Shown one piece after another: positions 8,360 through 16,322 of a stretch of 64,000 nucleotides of DNA; position 1 is the first letter of the stretch; each line of letters opens with the position of its first letter. The stretch comes from Nakamurella lactea DSM 19367 (GTDB lineage: Bacteria > Actinomycetota > Actinomycetes > Mycobacteriales > Nakamurellaceae). Location of the stretch: positions 434,001 to 498,000 of the forward strand of contig NZ_AUFT01000001.1 in the NCBI RefSeq assembly GCF_000426645.1, given 5' to 3'. The notes under the pieces are model-generated. The model saw only the letters and a list, made by a program, of their open reading frames with translations, was not told where the DNA came from and searched no databases. The position numbers and the translations under genes are program-made.

Positions 8360-8872
8360 CTATGCCTGCTCGTCCTCTGTGACCCGATTCCGCGAGGCGA
8401 CGAACCCGTCGATCGACAGCGCCGTCCACGGCCGCCAGATCAGGAAACCGGCCATCACCAGGAAGCCGACGTCACGCAGGATCTCAGCGGTGTACTGGGT
8501 GTTGCCGGCCGCCACATCCCCGCCGCCGCCGAAGCAACCGCAGTCGATGGACAGCCCGCGCGCCGCGGCGGAGATCACACCGGCGATGAAGACCGCCAGC
8601 ACCACCGAGCTCAGCACCGCCGCCAGCCTGGTCGCCAACCCGAGCAGCAGCAACACCCCCAGCGCGATCTCCAGGTACGGCAGCACACCGGCCACCGGTC
8701 GCACCGCGCTCTCCGGCAGGATCCGGTAGGCGCGGACCGCGACGATCGTCTCCCGGGAGTTCGACGCCTTGGCGATGCCGGACGCCAGCCACACCGCGGC
8801 CAGCCCCAGCCGGACCACCAGGCCGATCCAGTCCAGCAGCCGGTTCAGGTCCGTTCTCCCGCGCAGCGCCAT
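8360..8872 (-). CDS. MauE/DoxX-family redox membrane protein
   Basis: 170 residues with four predicted membrane helices (WIGLVVRLGLAAVWLASGIAK; GVLPYLEIALGVLLLLGLATRL; VLSSVVLAVFIAGVISAA; ILRDVGFLVMAGFLIW). A paired-cysteine motif SIDCGCFGGGG sits in a periplasmic loop. MauE was named from methylamine dehydrogenase maturation, where it supports disulfide formation. In actinobacteria such proteins often stand beside DsbA-like genes, as here (7415-8302), and are thought to reoxidise or reduce them. The start is the ATG at 8872, which places the first helix at residue ~12; upstream starts lack a ribosome site. Confidence 0.8.
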   Translation of the reverse strand: MALRGRTDLNRLLDWIGLVVRLGLAAVWLASGIAKASNSRETIVAVRAYRILPESAVRPVAGVLPYLEIALGVLLLLGLATRLAAVLSSVVLAVFIAGVISAAARGLSIDCGCFGGGGDVAAGNTQYTAEILRDVGFLVMAGFLIWRPWTALSIDGFVASRNRVTEDEQA

Positions 8873-8988
8873 ATCTCGACGGTAGCGTCCCGCTGGGAGT
8901 GCACGCCGTGCACCGACCGGCCGCCGCGACCTCTGGGTGGCCGAATCACCGATGCTCGTTCCGGCCGAGCACCATACGGGAGGCTCCG

Positions 8989-9567
8989 ATGCCCGAACCG
9001 ACACCCGACCAGCGGCACGCCGGCATCGCCCCGGCGGCGACGCCGGCGGACCAGACCGAGCGGCTGCGCAGCCTCCTGGCCGCCCAACAGCGCCGGTTCG
9101 ATGCGCTGGTGAGCACCGTCGTGCACGGCCTGGTGCTCGTCACCCTGGTCACTTTGGTCGCCGGCCTGGTACTGCCGTTCTTCGTGCCGCGCAACGGCGA
9201 CGGCCGATCGGCCACGCTGTGGCAGTCGCTGACCGAGGACGCCGCGCCGTCGATCGTGCCGGACGCCGGCGGCGGCTGGTTCGTCCCGATCGCCGCCACG
9301 CTGCTGATCATCGCGACCACGGGCAGCCTCTGGTACGGCGCGAAACCCGGCTGGGCGCTGACCGTTCGCCGTGCGCTGGCCATCGCCTACCTGGTCGGGT
9401 GCGTGCTCGGCTTCCTGGTGATGGCCGCCTACGACGAATCACCGCGCCCGGCCGGCGCACCGGCCGGCCTGGTGGTCCTGACCGCCGGAGCGGTACTCGC
9501 CGTCTTCACCAGCTACGTCAGGGTGCTCGGCGATGTGCCGAAGTACGCCGACGGCTGGATCGGCTGA
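8989..9567 (+). CDS. Four-helix membrane protein, unknown function
   Basis: 192 residues. A hydrophilic N-terminus of ~45 residues with a helical LRSLLAAQQRRFDALV stretch precedes four membrane segments (VHGLVLVTLVTLVAGLVLPFF; WFVPIAATLLIIATTGSL; ALAIAYLVGCVLGFLVMAA; GLVVLTAGAVLAVFTSYV). No catalytic motif is seen. The ATG at 8989 has GGGAGG six bases upstream. It is divergent from the MauE gene and convergent with the FKBP lipoprotein, whose stop is only 28 bases away. Confidence 0.7.
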   Translation: MPEPTPDQRHAGIAPAATPADQTERLRSLLAAQQRRFDALVSTVVHGLVLVTLVTLVAGLVLPFFVPRNGDGRSATLWQSLTEDAAPSIVPDAGGGWFVPIAATLLIIATTGSLWYGAKPGWALTVRRALAIAYLVGCVLGFLVMAAYDESPRPAGAPAGLVVLTAGAVLAVFTSYVRVLGDVPKYADGWIG

Positions 9568-9595
9568 CGACTGCCCGGCACTCGGCCGGCGCAGG

Positions 9596-10693
9596 TCAGC
9601 TGATCGCCACCACGTCGATCACCACGGCGATCGCCGGCTGGGCCTGGGTGCCCTGGGTCGCGTCAGCGGCGGTCGCCGGGATCAGCAGCAGCACCCTGCT
9701 GCCCTCGGTGATGCCCTTGAGCTGGGCGAACGGGCTGCCCTCCTGGACCGGTACCTGCTGCAACCCGGCCTGCTGACCCTGGGCCTGCGCCGCCTCGTCC
9801 ACCTTCCAGGTGCTGCCACCCGGCTGGTTGTCCCAGGTCACCGCCTCGTACTGGACCAGCAGTTTGTCGTTGTCGGCGACCTTCGGGCCGGTGCCCTTGG
9901 AGATCGTCAGCACCTGATTCTTGGTCGGTTCCTTGGCGCTGGCTCCGACCTTGACCGTCGGCTGCTTGCCCAGGTCGCCGGTGACGGTCGGCACGGTCGC
10001 CGGCAGCTTCTCGGTCGGCACGTCGGTCTGCCCGCCCTGAGTCGGCGGAATCACCTTGACGATGTCGATGACGAACACGATGGTGTCGGTGCCCTTGATC
10101 CCGGCCTGCGGGTTGCCGGCGCTCTGGTAGCCGTCCGCCGGCGGCAGGCTGAGCAGCACCCGGCTGCCGGTCTTCATCCCGACCAGGCCGACGTCCCAGC
10201 CCGAGACCACGCCGCCGACGCCGATCTGAAAGCCGGTCGGCTGCTTGCGGTCGTAGGAGTTGTCGAAGACCTTGCCGTCCCAGATCTGGCCCGAATAGTG
10301 CGCGATCAGCCAGTCGGACTTCTGCACCTCGGCACCGCTGCCCTCGATCAGCACCTGCCGCTGCAGGGTGTTCGGCGCCTGCGTCTTCGGGAAGGTCACC
10401 GTCGGCTTCTCGCCGAATTTCCCGGAGACGGTGGGCAGCTCGGCCTTGTCCACCGGTGCGGCGACCGAACTGGCCGCCGGAACCTCGGGGCCAGGGGTCG
10501 GCGCCTCGGACGACGAGGCGTCGGTGCCGGAGGCGTCGGTGCCGGACGCGTCGGTGCCGGACGCGTCGGACGAAACGGCGGCGTCCGACCCGGTCGCCGA
10601 GGTGGTGCCTGACGAGGCGGCGTCGTTGCCGCAGCCGGCCAACAACAACAGGGGAACGGCGAGGGCAACAACTGCGGCGGCGCGGAGGCGCAT
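9596..10693 (-). CDS. Lipoprotein with two FKBP-type peptidyl-prolyl isomerase domains
   Basis: 365 residues. Signal peptide and lipobox LLAGC give an acylated Cys21. A Ser/Thr/Asp-rich linker holds three DASGT repeats. Domain 1 (~85-215) has a recognisable FKBP core: DWLIAHYSGQIWDGKVFDNSYDRKQPTGFQIG, then VVSGWDVGLVGMKTGSRVLLSLPPADGY. Domain 2 (~235-365) is a divergent copy (DKLLVQYEAVTW..., LKGITEGSRVLLLIPA). It should assist proline-limited folding of exported proteins at the outer membrane face. Domain 2 lacks the Asp/Phe pocket residues of domain 1 and may be structural. The ATG at 10693 follows AGAAGGAC. Confidence 0.9.
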   Translation of the reverse strand: MRLRAAAVVALAVPLLLLAGCGNDAASSGTTSATGSDAAVSSDASGTDASGTDASGTDASSSEAPTPGPEVPAASSVAAPVDKAELPTVSGKFGEKPTVTFPKTQAPNTLQRQVLIEGSGAEVQKSDWLIAHYSGQIWDGKVFDNSYDRKQPTGFQIGVGGVVSGWDVGLVGMKTGSRVLLSLPPADGYQSAGNPQAGIKGTDTIVFVIDIVKVIPPTQGGQTDVPTEKLPATVPTVTGDLGKQPTVKVGASAKEPTKNQVLTISKGTGPKVADNDKLLVQYEAVTWDNQPGGSTWKVDEAAQAQGQQAGLQQVPVQEGSPFAQLKGITEGSRVLLLIPATAADATQGTQAQPAIAVVIDVVAIS

Positions 10694-10829
10694 CGGTCAA
10701 CGTCCTTCTGGTGGGCAAACGAGGTCGGTATTTCGGGTTGGTGCACGGCGGCCGCCACCGCGGATCGACAGCGCCGGTCTCCGGGGGCAACCTGGACACC
10801 CTACGCAGCGGACCTGTCAGCACTCGCCA

Positions 10830-10842
10830 TACCCTGATCGGT
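10830..10842 (+). promoter_or_regulatory. Possible -10 box for a leaderless start
   Basis: TACCCT (10830-10835) lies seven bases before the GTG at 10843. There is no Shine-Dalgarno sequence and no clear -35. It would make the MgtE_N/CBS mRNA leaderless. Confidence 0.3.
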
Positions 10843-12123
10843 GTGCCCCCCAACACTCGGGTTTTCGTCGCCCGGCTGGTCGGCCTGCAGGTCTTCGGGC
10901 CGAGCGGAGAAACGATCGGCCGGGTCCGCGACGTCATCGCGTCGCTGCGCCTTGACCGCAAGCCGCCCCGGGTGCTCGGGATGGTCGTCGACCTGCCCAA
11001 CCGGCGGCCGATCTTCGTGCCGATGCTGCGGGTCGCGGCCATCGAGGCGCACGGGGTCGCACTGGCCTCCGGGCAGGTCAGCCTGCGCCGCTTCGAGCAG
11101 CGTGCCACCGAGATCCTGGTGCTCGGTCAGCTCGTCGGCACCAGGGTGCGGATCGCCACCACCGGATCCACTGCCACCGTCGCCGATGCCGGGATCGAGC
11201 AGAGCCGCACCCGGGACTGGGCGATCACCCGGGTGGCGCTGCGGGAGCGCGGGCGGCTGGCCAGGCGCAGCCCGTTGCAGGTGCTGAACTGGGCAGACGT
11301 CCGCGGGCTCGGCATCACCGAGTTGCTCGGCGGGTCGATGACCAGCACCCAGCAGATGCTGCTGTCGTTCGAGGGACTGCGGGCCGCCGACGCCGCGAAC
11401 GTGCTGCGCGATCTGCCGTCCCAGAGCCGCTACGACGTCGCCGAGGCGCTGCCGGACGAGCGGCTGGCCGACATGATCGAGGAGCTCCCCGAGGACGACC
11501 AGAAGGACCTGCTGACCCACCTGCACGAGGACCGGGCGGCCGACGTGTTGGAGGCGATGGACCCGGACGACGCGGCCGACCTGCTCGGCGACCTCGCCCC
11601 CGGGGTGCAGGCCCGGCTGCTGGAACTCATGGAGCCGGAGGAATCCGCCCCGGTCCGGCGACTCCTGCAATACACCTTCGACACGGCCGGCGGCCTGATG
11701 ACGCCGGAACCGATCGTGCTGCCGCCGGATGCCACCATCGCCGATGCGCTGGCCCGCATCCGCGACCCGAAGCACACCCCGGCACTGTCGTCGATGGTCT
11801 TCGTCAGCCGCCCACCGCAGGCCACCCCGACCGGCCGCTACCTGGGCTGCGTGCACACCCAGCGGCTGCTGCGCGAACCGCCCTTCGAACTGGTCGCCGG
11901 CGCCCTTGACACCGACATGGCCCGGCTGTCCCCCGAGGCGTCGCTGGCCGAGATCACCCGGTTCTTCGCCACCTACAACCTGGTCTGCGCGCCGGTGGTC
12001 GACGACGACGAGCACCTGCTCGGCGCGGTCACGGTCGACGACGTGCTCGACCATCTGCTGCCCGACAACTGGCGGGAACAGGGTCTTGACGAGATGGTGG
12101 CCTCGGAGCCGGAGGCGTTCTGA
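10843..12123 (+). CDS. PRC-barrel/MgtE_N/CBS domain protein without a transport domain
   Basis: 426 residues. A PRC-barrel-like N-terminus (FVARLVGLQVFGPSGETIGRVRDV) is followed by a MgtE intracellular N domain with its superhelical repeats (LRAADAANVLRDLP, DVAEALPDERLADMIEELPEDD, RAADVLEAMDPDDAADLLGDL). A CBS pair follows (GGLMTPEPIVLPPDATIADALARI ... FFATYNLVCAPVVDDDEHLLGAVTVDDVLDHLLP). In MgtE channels these domains sense Mg2+ and gate the pore, but the five-helix pore is absent here. It is therefore a soluble, probably Mg2+/nucleotide-responsive partner. The frame stays open far upstream, but the first coding-like start is this GTG. The DUF1003 gene follows after 75 bases; this pairing recurs in actinobacteria. 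Confidence 0.8.
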   Translation: MPPNTRVFVARLVGLQVFGPSGETIGRVRDVIASLRLDRKPPRVLGMVVDLPNRRPIFVPMLRVAAIEAHGVALASGQVSLRRFEQRATEILVLGQLVGTRVRIATTGSTATVADAGIEQSRTRDWAITRVALRERGRLARRSPLQVLNWADVRGLGITELLGGSMTSTQQMLLSFEGLRAADAANVLRDLPSQSRYDVAEALPDERLADMIEELPEDDQKDLLTHLHEDRAADVLEAMDPDDAADLLGDLAPGVQARLLELMEPEESAPVRRLLQYTFDTAGGLMTPEPIVLPPDATIADALARIRDPKHTPALSSMVFVSRPPQATPTGRYLGCVHTQRLLREPPFELVAGALDTDMARLSPEASLAEITRFFATYNLVCAPVVDDDEHLLGAVTVDDVLDHLLPDNWREQGLDEMVASEPEAF

Positions 12124-12198
12124 CCCTCGTCTTCGAGGTCCGCAGTCGCCGGATGTACCCATGGATCTGCACCGGAATGAGAAAACGAGGAGGGACCG

Positions 12199-12831
12199 AT
12201 GACCAAGCCCACGTCGCGCAACAACCTGAGTGACCCGTACGTCAAGACGTCGTTGGTTCCACACCTGTCGATCGACCGGGAGACCTTCGGGGTGGTCTCG
12301 GAGCGGTTCGCCCGCTACATGGGCACCTCCACGTTCATTGTGCAGATGACGGTGGTGATCGCGCTCTGGCTGCTGTGGAACACCCTGGCGCCGCCGAACA
12401 TCCGCTTCGACCCCTACACGTTCACCTTCCTCACCCTGGTGCTGAGCCTGCAGGCCTCGTACGCCGCCCCGCTGATCCTGCTGGCCCAGAACCGGCAGGA
12501 CGACCGGGACCGGGTGTCGATGGAGGAGGACCGGGCGCGGGCCGCCCAGACCAAGGCCGACACCGAATATCTGGCCCGGGAGCTGGCCTCGCTACGGATG
12601 AACATCGGCGACGTCGCCACCCGCGACTACGTGCGCGGCGAACTGGACCGGATGCGCGACGATCTGCACGAGCTGACCGATGCGCTGCGGGCGTTGGGCC
12701 TGGCCACTCCTGGCGACGGCGAGGCCGGCTCCGGGCGGGAAAAGGCTGCCGAGAAGACGAAGAAGGCCAAGCGCGGCAAGGGCTCCGGCGGTGCCGGTGG
12801 TGTCGCGGTCACCGAACGACCGACGGAATGA
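12199..12831 (+). CDS. DUF1003 family membrane protein
   Basis: 210 residues with the DUF1003 core: ERFARYMGTSTFIVQMTVVIALWLLWNTL, then the DPYTFTFLTLVLSLQASYAAPLILLAQNRQDDRDR segment, giving two membrane helices. A cytoplasmic coiled region (RVSMEEDRARAAQTKADTEYLARELASLR) and a Lys-rich tail follow. The function of the family is unknown. Its regular partner, as here, is an MgtE_N/CBS protein, suggesting a joint role in divalent-cation handling or sensing. The ATG has GAGGAGGGACC directly upstream. Confidence 0.85.
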   Translation: MTKPTSRNNLSDPYVKTSLVPHLSIDRETFGVVSERFARYMGTSTFIVQMTVVIALWLLWNTLAPPNIRFDPYTFTFLTLVLSLQASYAAPLILLAQNRQDDRDRVSMEEDRARAAQTKADTEYLARELASLRMNIGDVATRDYVRGELDRMRDDLHELTDALRALGLATPGDGEAGSGREKAAEKTKKAKRGKGSGGAGGVAVTERPTE

Positions 12832-12910
12832 CGACCAACCCGATGACGAATTAGGGAATGACGGATATCGGAATGACGAGAACCGGGCTGACGCACACCG
12901 GAGAGACCCG

Positions 12911-13750
12911 ATGACGGCGCCGCGGGTTCTGCTGCTCTCCGCCGAGCTGATCGACTACCCGGACGCCGACACCCCGCTGTTGGCGGCAGCCCTGGCCGGC
13001 CGCGGCATCGAAGCCACCGTTGTCGATTGGCGGCACGCACCGCAGCACTCGGCCGATCTCGCGGTGATCCGCTCCACCTGGGACTACACCCTGCACCGGG
13101 ATGCGTTCCTGGACAGCCTGTCCCGGCTGACCGCCCCGATGCTGAACCCGTTGGACGTGGTGCGCTGGAACAGCCACAAGGGCTATCTGGTGGAACTGGC
13201 CGACGCCGGCGTGCCGGTGGTGCCGACCAGCCTGGTGCCGCACGCCTCGACGCCGACGCTGCCAGACCTCGACCGACCGTTCGTGATCAAGCCAGCCGTC
13301 AGCGCCAGTGCCTGGGGCGCCGAACGGTTCTCCCCCGGCCAGACCGGAGCGAACCGGCACCTGACGACGTTGTTGGCCGACGGCGATGTGCTGGTGCAGC
13401 CGTTGATCGACCTGTCGGAGCAGGGCGAGCGCTCGCTGCTCTACCTGGGCGGCGTTTACTCACACACCATCCGCAAGGTGCCGGCGGCCGGTGACTTCCG
13501 GGTGCAGGTCAACCACGGCGGGGTGGAACAGACCGATGCCGCCACCGAGCACGAACTCGCGGTCGCGGCCCGCGCGCTGGCCGCCGTTCCGTACCCGGAC
13601 GACCTGTTGTATGCCAGGGTCGACCTGGTCGGCGACCGGGATGCCCCGCTGCTGATGGAGCTGGAACTCATTGAGCCGCAGCTGTTCCTGGACCGGGTGG
13701 ACGGTGCAGCGGACCGGCTCGCGGATGCCGTCCTGCGCGCCCTCGGCTAG
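12911..13750 (+). CDS. ATP-grasp family protein
   Basis: 279 residues. Features match RimK/glutathione-synthetase-like ATP-grasp enzymes: an N-terminal preATP-grasp fold (RVLLLSAELIDYPDADTPLLAAAL, LAVIRSTWDYTLHRDAF), the ATP-binding strand RPFVIKPAVSASAWG, VLVQPLIDLSEQGERSLLYLGGVYSH and the metal-binding LLMELELIEPQLFL. Such enzymes join a carboxylate to an amine or thiol using ATP; the substrates cannot be read. The ATG at 12911 has GGAGAG five bases upstream. Between it and the DUF1003 stop lie several near-copies of GAATGACG, probably of no consequence. Confidence 0.75.
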   Translation: MTAPRVLLLSAELIDYPDADTPLLAAALAGRGIEATVVDWRHAPQHSADLAVIRSTWDYTLHRDAFLDSLSRLTAPMLNPLDVVRWNSHKGYLVELADAGVPVVPTSLVPHASTPTLPDLDRPFVIKPAVSASAWGAERFSPGQTGANRHLTTLLADGDVLVQPLIDLSEQGERSLLYLGGVYSHTIRKVPAAGDFRVQVNHGGVEQTDAATEHELAVAARALAAVPYPDDLLYARVDLVGDRDAPLLMELELIEPQLFLDRVDGAADRLADAVLRALG

Positions 13751-13867
13751 CCGCGCGCCGGCCGTGGCAATGGCCTGCGAGCAGCGTGACGGCGATGCCG
13801 ACCACCCCGGCCCGCGGCGAACCTCGGCCGATGGAATAGCGCGCTCCGGCTCAAGGTTGAAACTGAA

Positions 13868-14608
13868 ATGACTTCTGCGCCCGCTCCGCTCACCGTCGAC
13901 ATCTGGTCGGATATCGCCTGCCCCTGGTGCTACATCGGCAAACGCAAGTTCGAGGCCGGGCTGGCAGATTTCGACGGCCGGGACGACGTGACGGTGACGT
14001 ACCACAGCTACGAGTTGTCCCCCGACACCCCGGTCGACTTCGATGGCAGCGAGGTCGATTTCCTCAGTCGGCACAAGGGATTACCGGCCGACCAGGTCCA
14101 GCAGATGCTCGCCAGAGTCGGCGGTATCGCTACCTCCGTCGGCCTTGACTACGACTTCGACGCGATCCGGCACACCAAGACACTCAAGGCGCACGAGGCG
14201 CTTCACTACGCGAAGGCGCACGGCAAGCAGCTCGAGTTGGCCGAGCGGCTGTTCAAGGCGTACTTCGAACAGGGCGAACACATCGGTCGAGTTGACCGGC
14301 TGGCGGACCTGGGCGCCGAGGTCGGTCTGGATCGGGCAGAACTGCTCACCGCACTGGAATCCGGCACCTTCGCCGCCGACGTGCAGGACGACCTCCGGCA
14401 GGCGCAGGCCTACGGCATCCAGGGCGTGCCGTTCTTCGTGGTCGACGGCCGGTATGGCATCTCCGGCGCCCAGGATCCCGGGGTGTTCACCGCCGCCTTG
14501 AACCAGGTCCACGCAGAGCTTGCCGCGCGCGTCGCACTGACCCCGATCGGTGCCGACGACGCTGCGGCCTGCGCGGACGGTTCCTGTGACGTGCCGGCGG
14601 CGCAGTGA
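13868..14608 (+). CDS. DsbA family oxidoreductase (FrnE-like)
   Basis: 246 residues. The active site CPWC lies in WSDIACPWCYIGKRKF at residue ~17, followed by an inserted helical domain and the cis-proline strand IQGVPFFVVDGRYGISGAQ, the standard FrnE/2-hydroxychromene-isomerase-like layout. No signal peptide, so it works in the cytoplasm. FrnE is linked to polyketide biosynthesis and oxidative-stress resistance in other bacteria; here it stands alone. The C-terminus has an extra CADGSC pair that could shuttle disulfides or bind metal. Confidence 0.85.
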   Translation: MTSAPAPLTVDIWSDIACPWCYIGKRKFEAGLADFDGRDDVTVTYHSYELSPDTPVDFDGSEVDFLSRHKGLPADQVQQMLARVGGIATSVGLDYDFDAIRHTKTLKAHEALHYAKAHGKQLELAERLFKAYFEQGEHIGRVDRLADLGAEVGLDRAELLTALESGTFAADVQDDLRQAQAYGIQGVPFFVVDGRYGISGAQDPGVFTAALNQVHAELAARVALTPIGADDAAACADGSCDVPAAQ

Positions 14609-14619
14609 CGCCACGGCTG

Positions 14620-14660
14620 TGACCGCTGAGCCTTGACCGCTGAGCCCTGACCGCTGAGCT
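14620..14660. repeat. Three tandem copies of a 14-bp unit
   Basis: TGACCGCTGAGCC occurs at 14620-14632 and 14634-14646, and as TGACCGCTGAGCT at 14648-14660, each separated by one base. It fills the gap between the convergent FrnE and crotonase genes. Confidence 0.8.
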
Positions 14661-14685
14661 GCTCTGCGGCCCAGCGGCTCAGCGG
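14651..14685. terminator. Stem-loop between convergent genes
   Basis: CCGCTGAGC (14651-14659) pairs perfectly with GCTCAGCGG (14677-14685) around a 17-base loop, and the last tandem repeat supplies the left arm. It could serve both convergent genes, although the right arm overlaps the crotonase stop codon. Confidence 0.4.
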
Positions 14686-15503
14686 CCGGTGAACCGGGCC
14701 GGCCGCCGCTCGCCGAAGGCGGCAATCGCCTCGCTCAGATCTTCGCTGGGCAGGAACGCCGCGTTCCACGACGCGACCTCCCGAAGCCCTTGCGCCACCC
14801 GGTGTTCGCGTTCGGCATTGAGCATCTGCTTGGTCCCCTCCACCGCGAGCGGCGGATTCGCGACGATCTCGGCGGCCAGCGCCCTGGCGGCCTCGATGGT
14901 GGCCGCGGCATCGGCATACACGTGATTCAGCAGGCCGATCCGTTCCGCCCGGTCGGCGCCGATGTCCGTGCCGGTGAGCGCCAGCTCCCTAAGATGCCCC
15001 TCGCCGATGATGCCGGCCAGCCGGTGCAGGCTGCCGAGGTCGGCGACGATCGCCAACTTCACCTCCCGCACACTGAATTTCGCGTCGGCCGAGGCCAGCC
15101 GGATGTCCGCCGCCGCGATCAGGTCGACGCCGCCACCGACACACCAGCCGGAAACCGCGGCGATCACCGGGACCCGGCACCGGGCCACACTGGACACCGC
15201 CTGCTGCAACCGGCGGATCTCGGTCAGGAACTCGGTGCGCGGACGGGCTTGGGCGCCCGCATCCAGCACCCCTGCCCAGCGCGGCAGCATCTCCCGCAGG
15301 TCCAGGCCGAGGCTGAAGTTCGGTCCGGACCCGGTGAGCACCACCGCTTTCACCCCGGCGTCGGCATCGATGGCGGCGAAGACTTGCGGCAACTCGTCCC
15401 AGAACGCGGTGCCCATGGTGTTGCTGCGGTCGGCGTCGCCGCCGGGGCCGAGCAACCGGACATCGGCGATCCCGTCGGCGATCTCGACGGCGAAGGCGCT
15501 CAT
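14679..15503 (-). CDS. Enoyl-CoA hydratase/isomerase (crotonase), dienoyl-CoA isomerase-like
   Basis: 274 residues. Crotonase signatures include the first oxyanion-hole strand (LTGSGPNFSLGLDLREML) and the second, VSGWCVGGGVDLIAAADIRLAS. The catalytic segment reads FSVREVKLAIVADLGSLHRLAGIIGEG. An acidic residue at E(VKLAIVA) together with the AD(LGSLHRL) aspartate fits the Glu/Asp pair of delta3,5-delta2,4-dienoyl-CoA isomerases better than the two-glutamate hydratase site. It would act in beta-oxidation of unsaturated acyl-CoAs. The ATG at 15503 has GGGGAGGG six bases upstream. No other beta-oxidation gene is nearby. Confidence 0.8.
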   Translation of the reverse strand: MSAFAVEIADGIADVRLLGPGGDADRSNTMGTAFWDELPQVFAAIDADAGVKAVVLTGSGPNFSLGLDLREMLPRWAGVLDAGAQARPRTEFLTEIRRLQQAVSSVARCRVPVIAAVSGWCVGGGVDLIAAADIRLASADAKFSVREVKLAIVADLGSLHRLAGIIGEGHLRELALTGTDIGADRAERIGLLNHVYADAAATIEAARALAAEIVANPPLAVEGTKQMLNAEREHRVAQGLREVASWNAAFLPSEDLSEAIAAFGERRPARFTGR

Positions 15504-15605
15504 CGAGAGCCCTCCCCGGTAGCTGTGGGCGCAGGGCTCACGGCGGCGTCCTCTCGTCGAACCTGGGCGCACGTCTTGCGGCGCGAGCCACCAACAGCGC
15601 CAACG

Positions 15606-16280
15606 TTACCGGCCGGTAACCGTCCCGCCCAGCTCCCGGCCCACCGCCTCGACCACCCACGCCTGATAGTCCTCCCGCCGCCACCCGCAGAGCACCACGA
15701 GATGGTGGAAGCTCTCCGGCGAACAGATCAACGTCAGCACGTCGACGGCGTGTTCGGCGTCGACCCCGATGGCAACCCCCCGCAGCTGCAATTGCTGGAC
15801 CAGGCCGGCGAAGTCGGCCCGCCGGCGGCCGACCAACGCCTGGTGTGCCACCGCCACCGACTCGTCGACGTCGACGGCGGCAGTCAGTGCCCGCCAGATC
15901 CCGTCGGCCCGCTCGAACGCGTCGGTGATCGCCTGCACCACCGCCGCCAGGAACACCGCAGGGTCGTCCTGCTGCAGGGCCGCCGCGAACGCCGGCTCGG
16001 TGCTCATCGAATCCATACTTTCGCGGCCGACGAAGGCCAACTCGAATGCCGCGAACAACAGCGAGCCCTTCGGTCCGTGTCCGTTTACCGTCTCCACACT
16101 CACGCCGGCCGCCCGGGCGATCTTGCGCAGGGTGGTCGCGGTATAGCCCTCCCTGGTGAAGCAGTCGGCCGCCGCCCGGACGATCCGGCGCCGGGTGTCC
16201 CGGGCCGCCGCTTCCCGCACCGGCGACGAGTACCGGCGGGTCGGCCCCTTGTCAGCATCTCCATCATTCGCTACATTCAC
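15606..16280 (-). CDS. TetR family transcriptional regulator
   Basis: 224 residues. The N-terminal HTH reads DTRRRIVRAAADCFTREGYTATTLRKIARAAGVSVETV, followed by a helical ligand domain. It is divergent from the MGT-type glycosyltransferase at 16323, with only 42 bases between. The start is taken as the GTG at 16280. A short inverted repeat (TACAT-N5-ATGTA, 16272-16286) overlaps this start and is a natural candidate for its operator. It probably represses the glycosyltransferase and itself until a toxic or natural-product ligand binds. Confidence 0.8.
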   Translation of the reverse strand: MNVANDGDADKGPTRRYSSPVREAAARDTRRRIVRAAADCFTREGYTATTLRKIARAAGVSVETVNGHGPKGSLLFAAFELAFVGRESMDSMSTEPAFAAALQQDDPAVFLAAVVQAITDAFERADGIWRALTAAVDVDESVAVAHQALVGRRRADFAGLVQQLQLRGVAIGVDAEHAVDVLTLICSPESFHHLVVLCGWRREDYQAWVVEAVGRELGGTVTGR

Positions 16281-16286
16281 GATGTA
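16272..16286. promoter_or_regulatory. Candidate TetR operator
   Basis: TACAT-TCACG-ATGTA is a perfect 5-bp inverted repeat across the TetR start codon, in the narrow region between the divergent regulator and glycosyltransferase. The arms are short, so this is tentative. Confidence 0.35.
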
Positions 16287-16322
16287 TTCAATCCTACGTC
16301 GTCCCAGTGAAAAGTGAGTCCC

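Noticed and set aside
9663-11108. Long minus-strand frame over the FKBP and MgtE_N genes
   Set aside because: Arg/Gly-rich shadow of the FKBP lipoprotein, which has a lipobox and domain motifs in its own frame.
10801-12264. Minus-strand frame of 487 codons over the MgtE_N/CBS gene
   Set aside because: Composition (Gln/Gly/Arg-rich, no motif) is that of an antisense shadow; the plus-strand frame has clear MgtE_N and CBS motifs.
14790-16310. 506-codon plus-strand frame across the crotonase and TetR genes
   Set aside because: Antisense to two well-recognised genes and rich in His/Arg/Pro/Gly without any domain.
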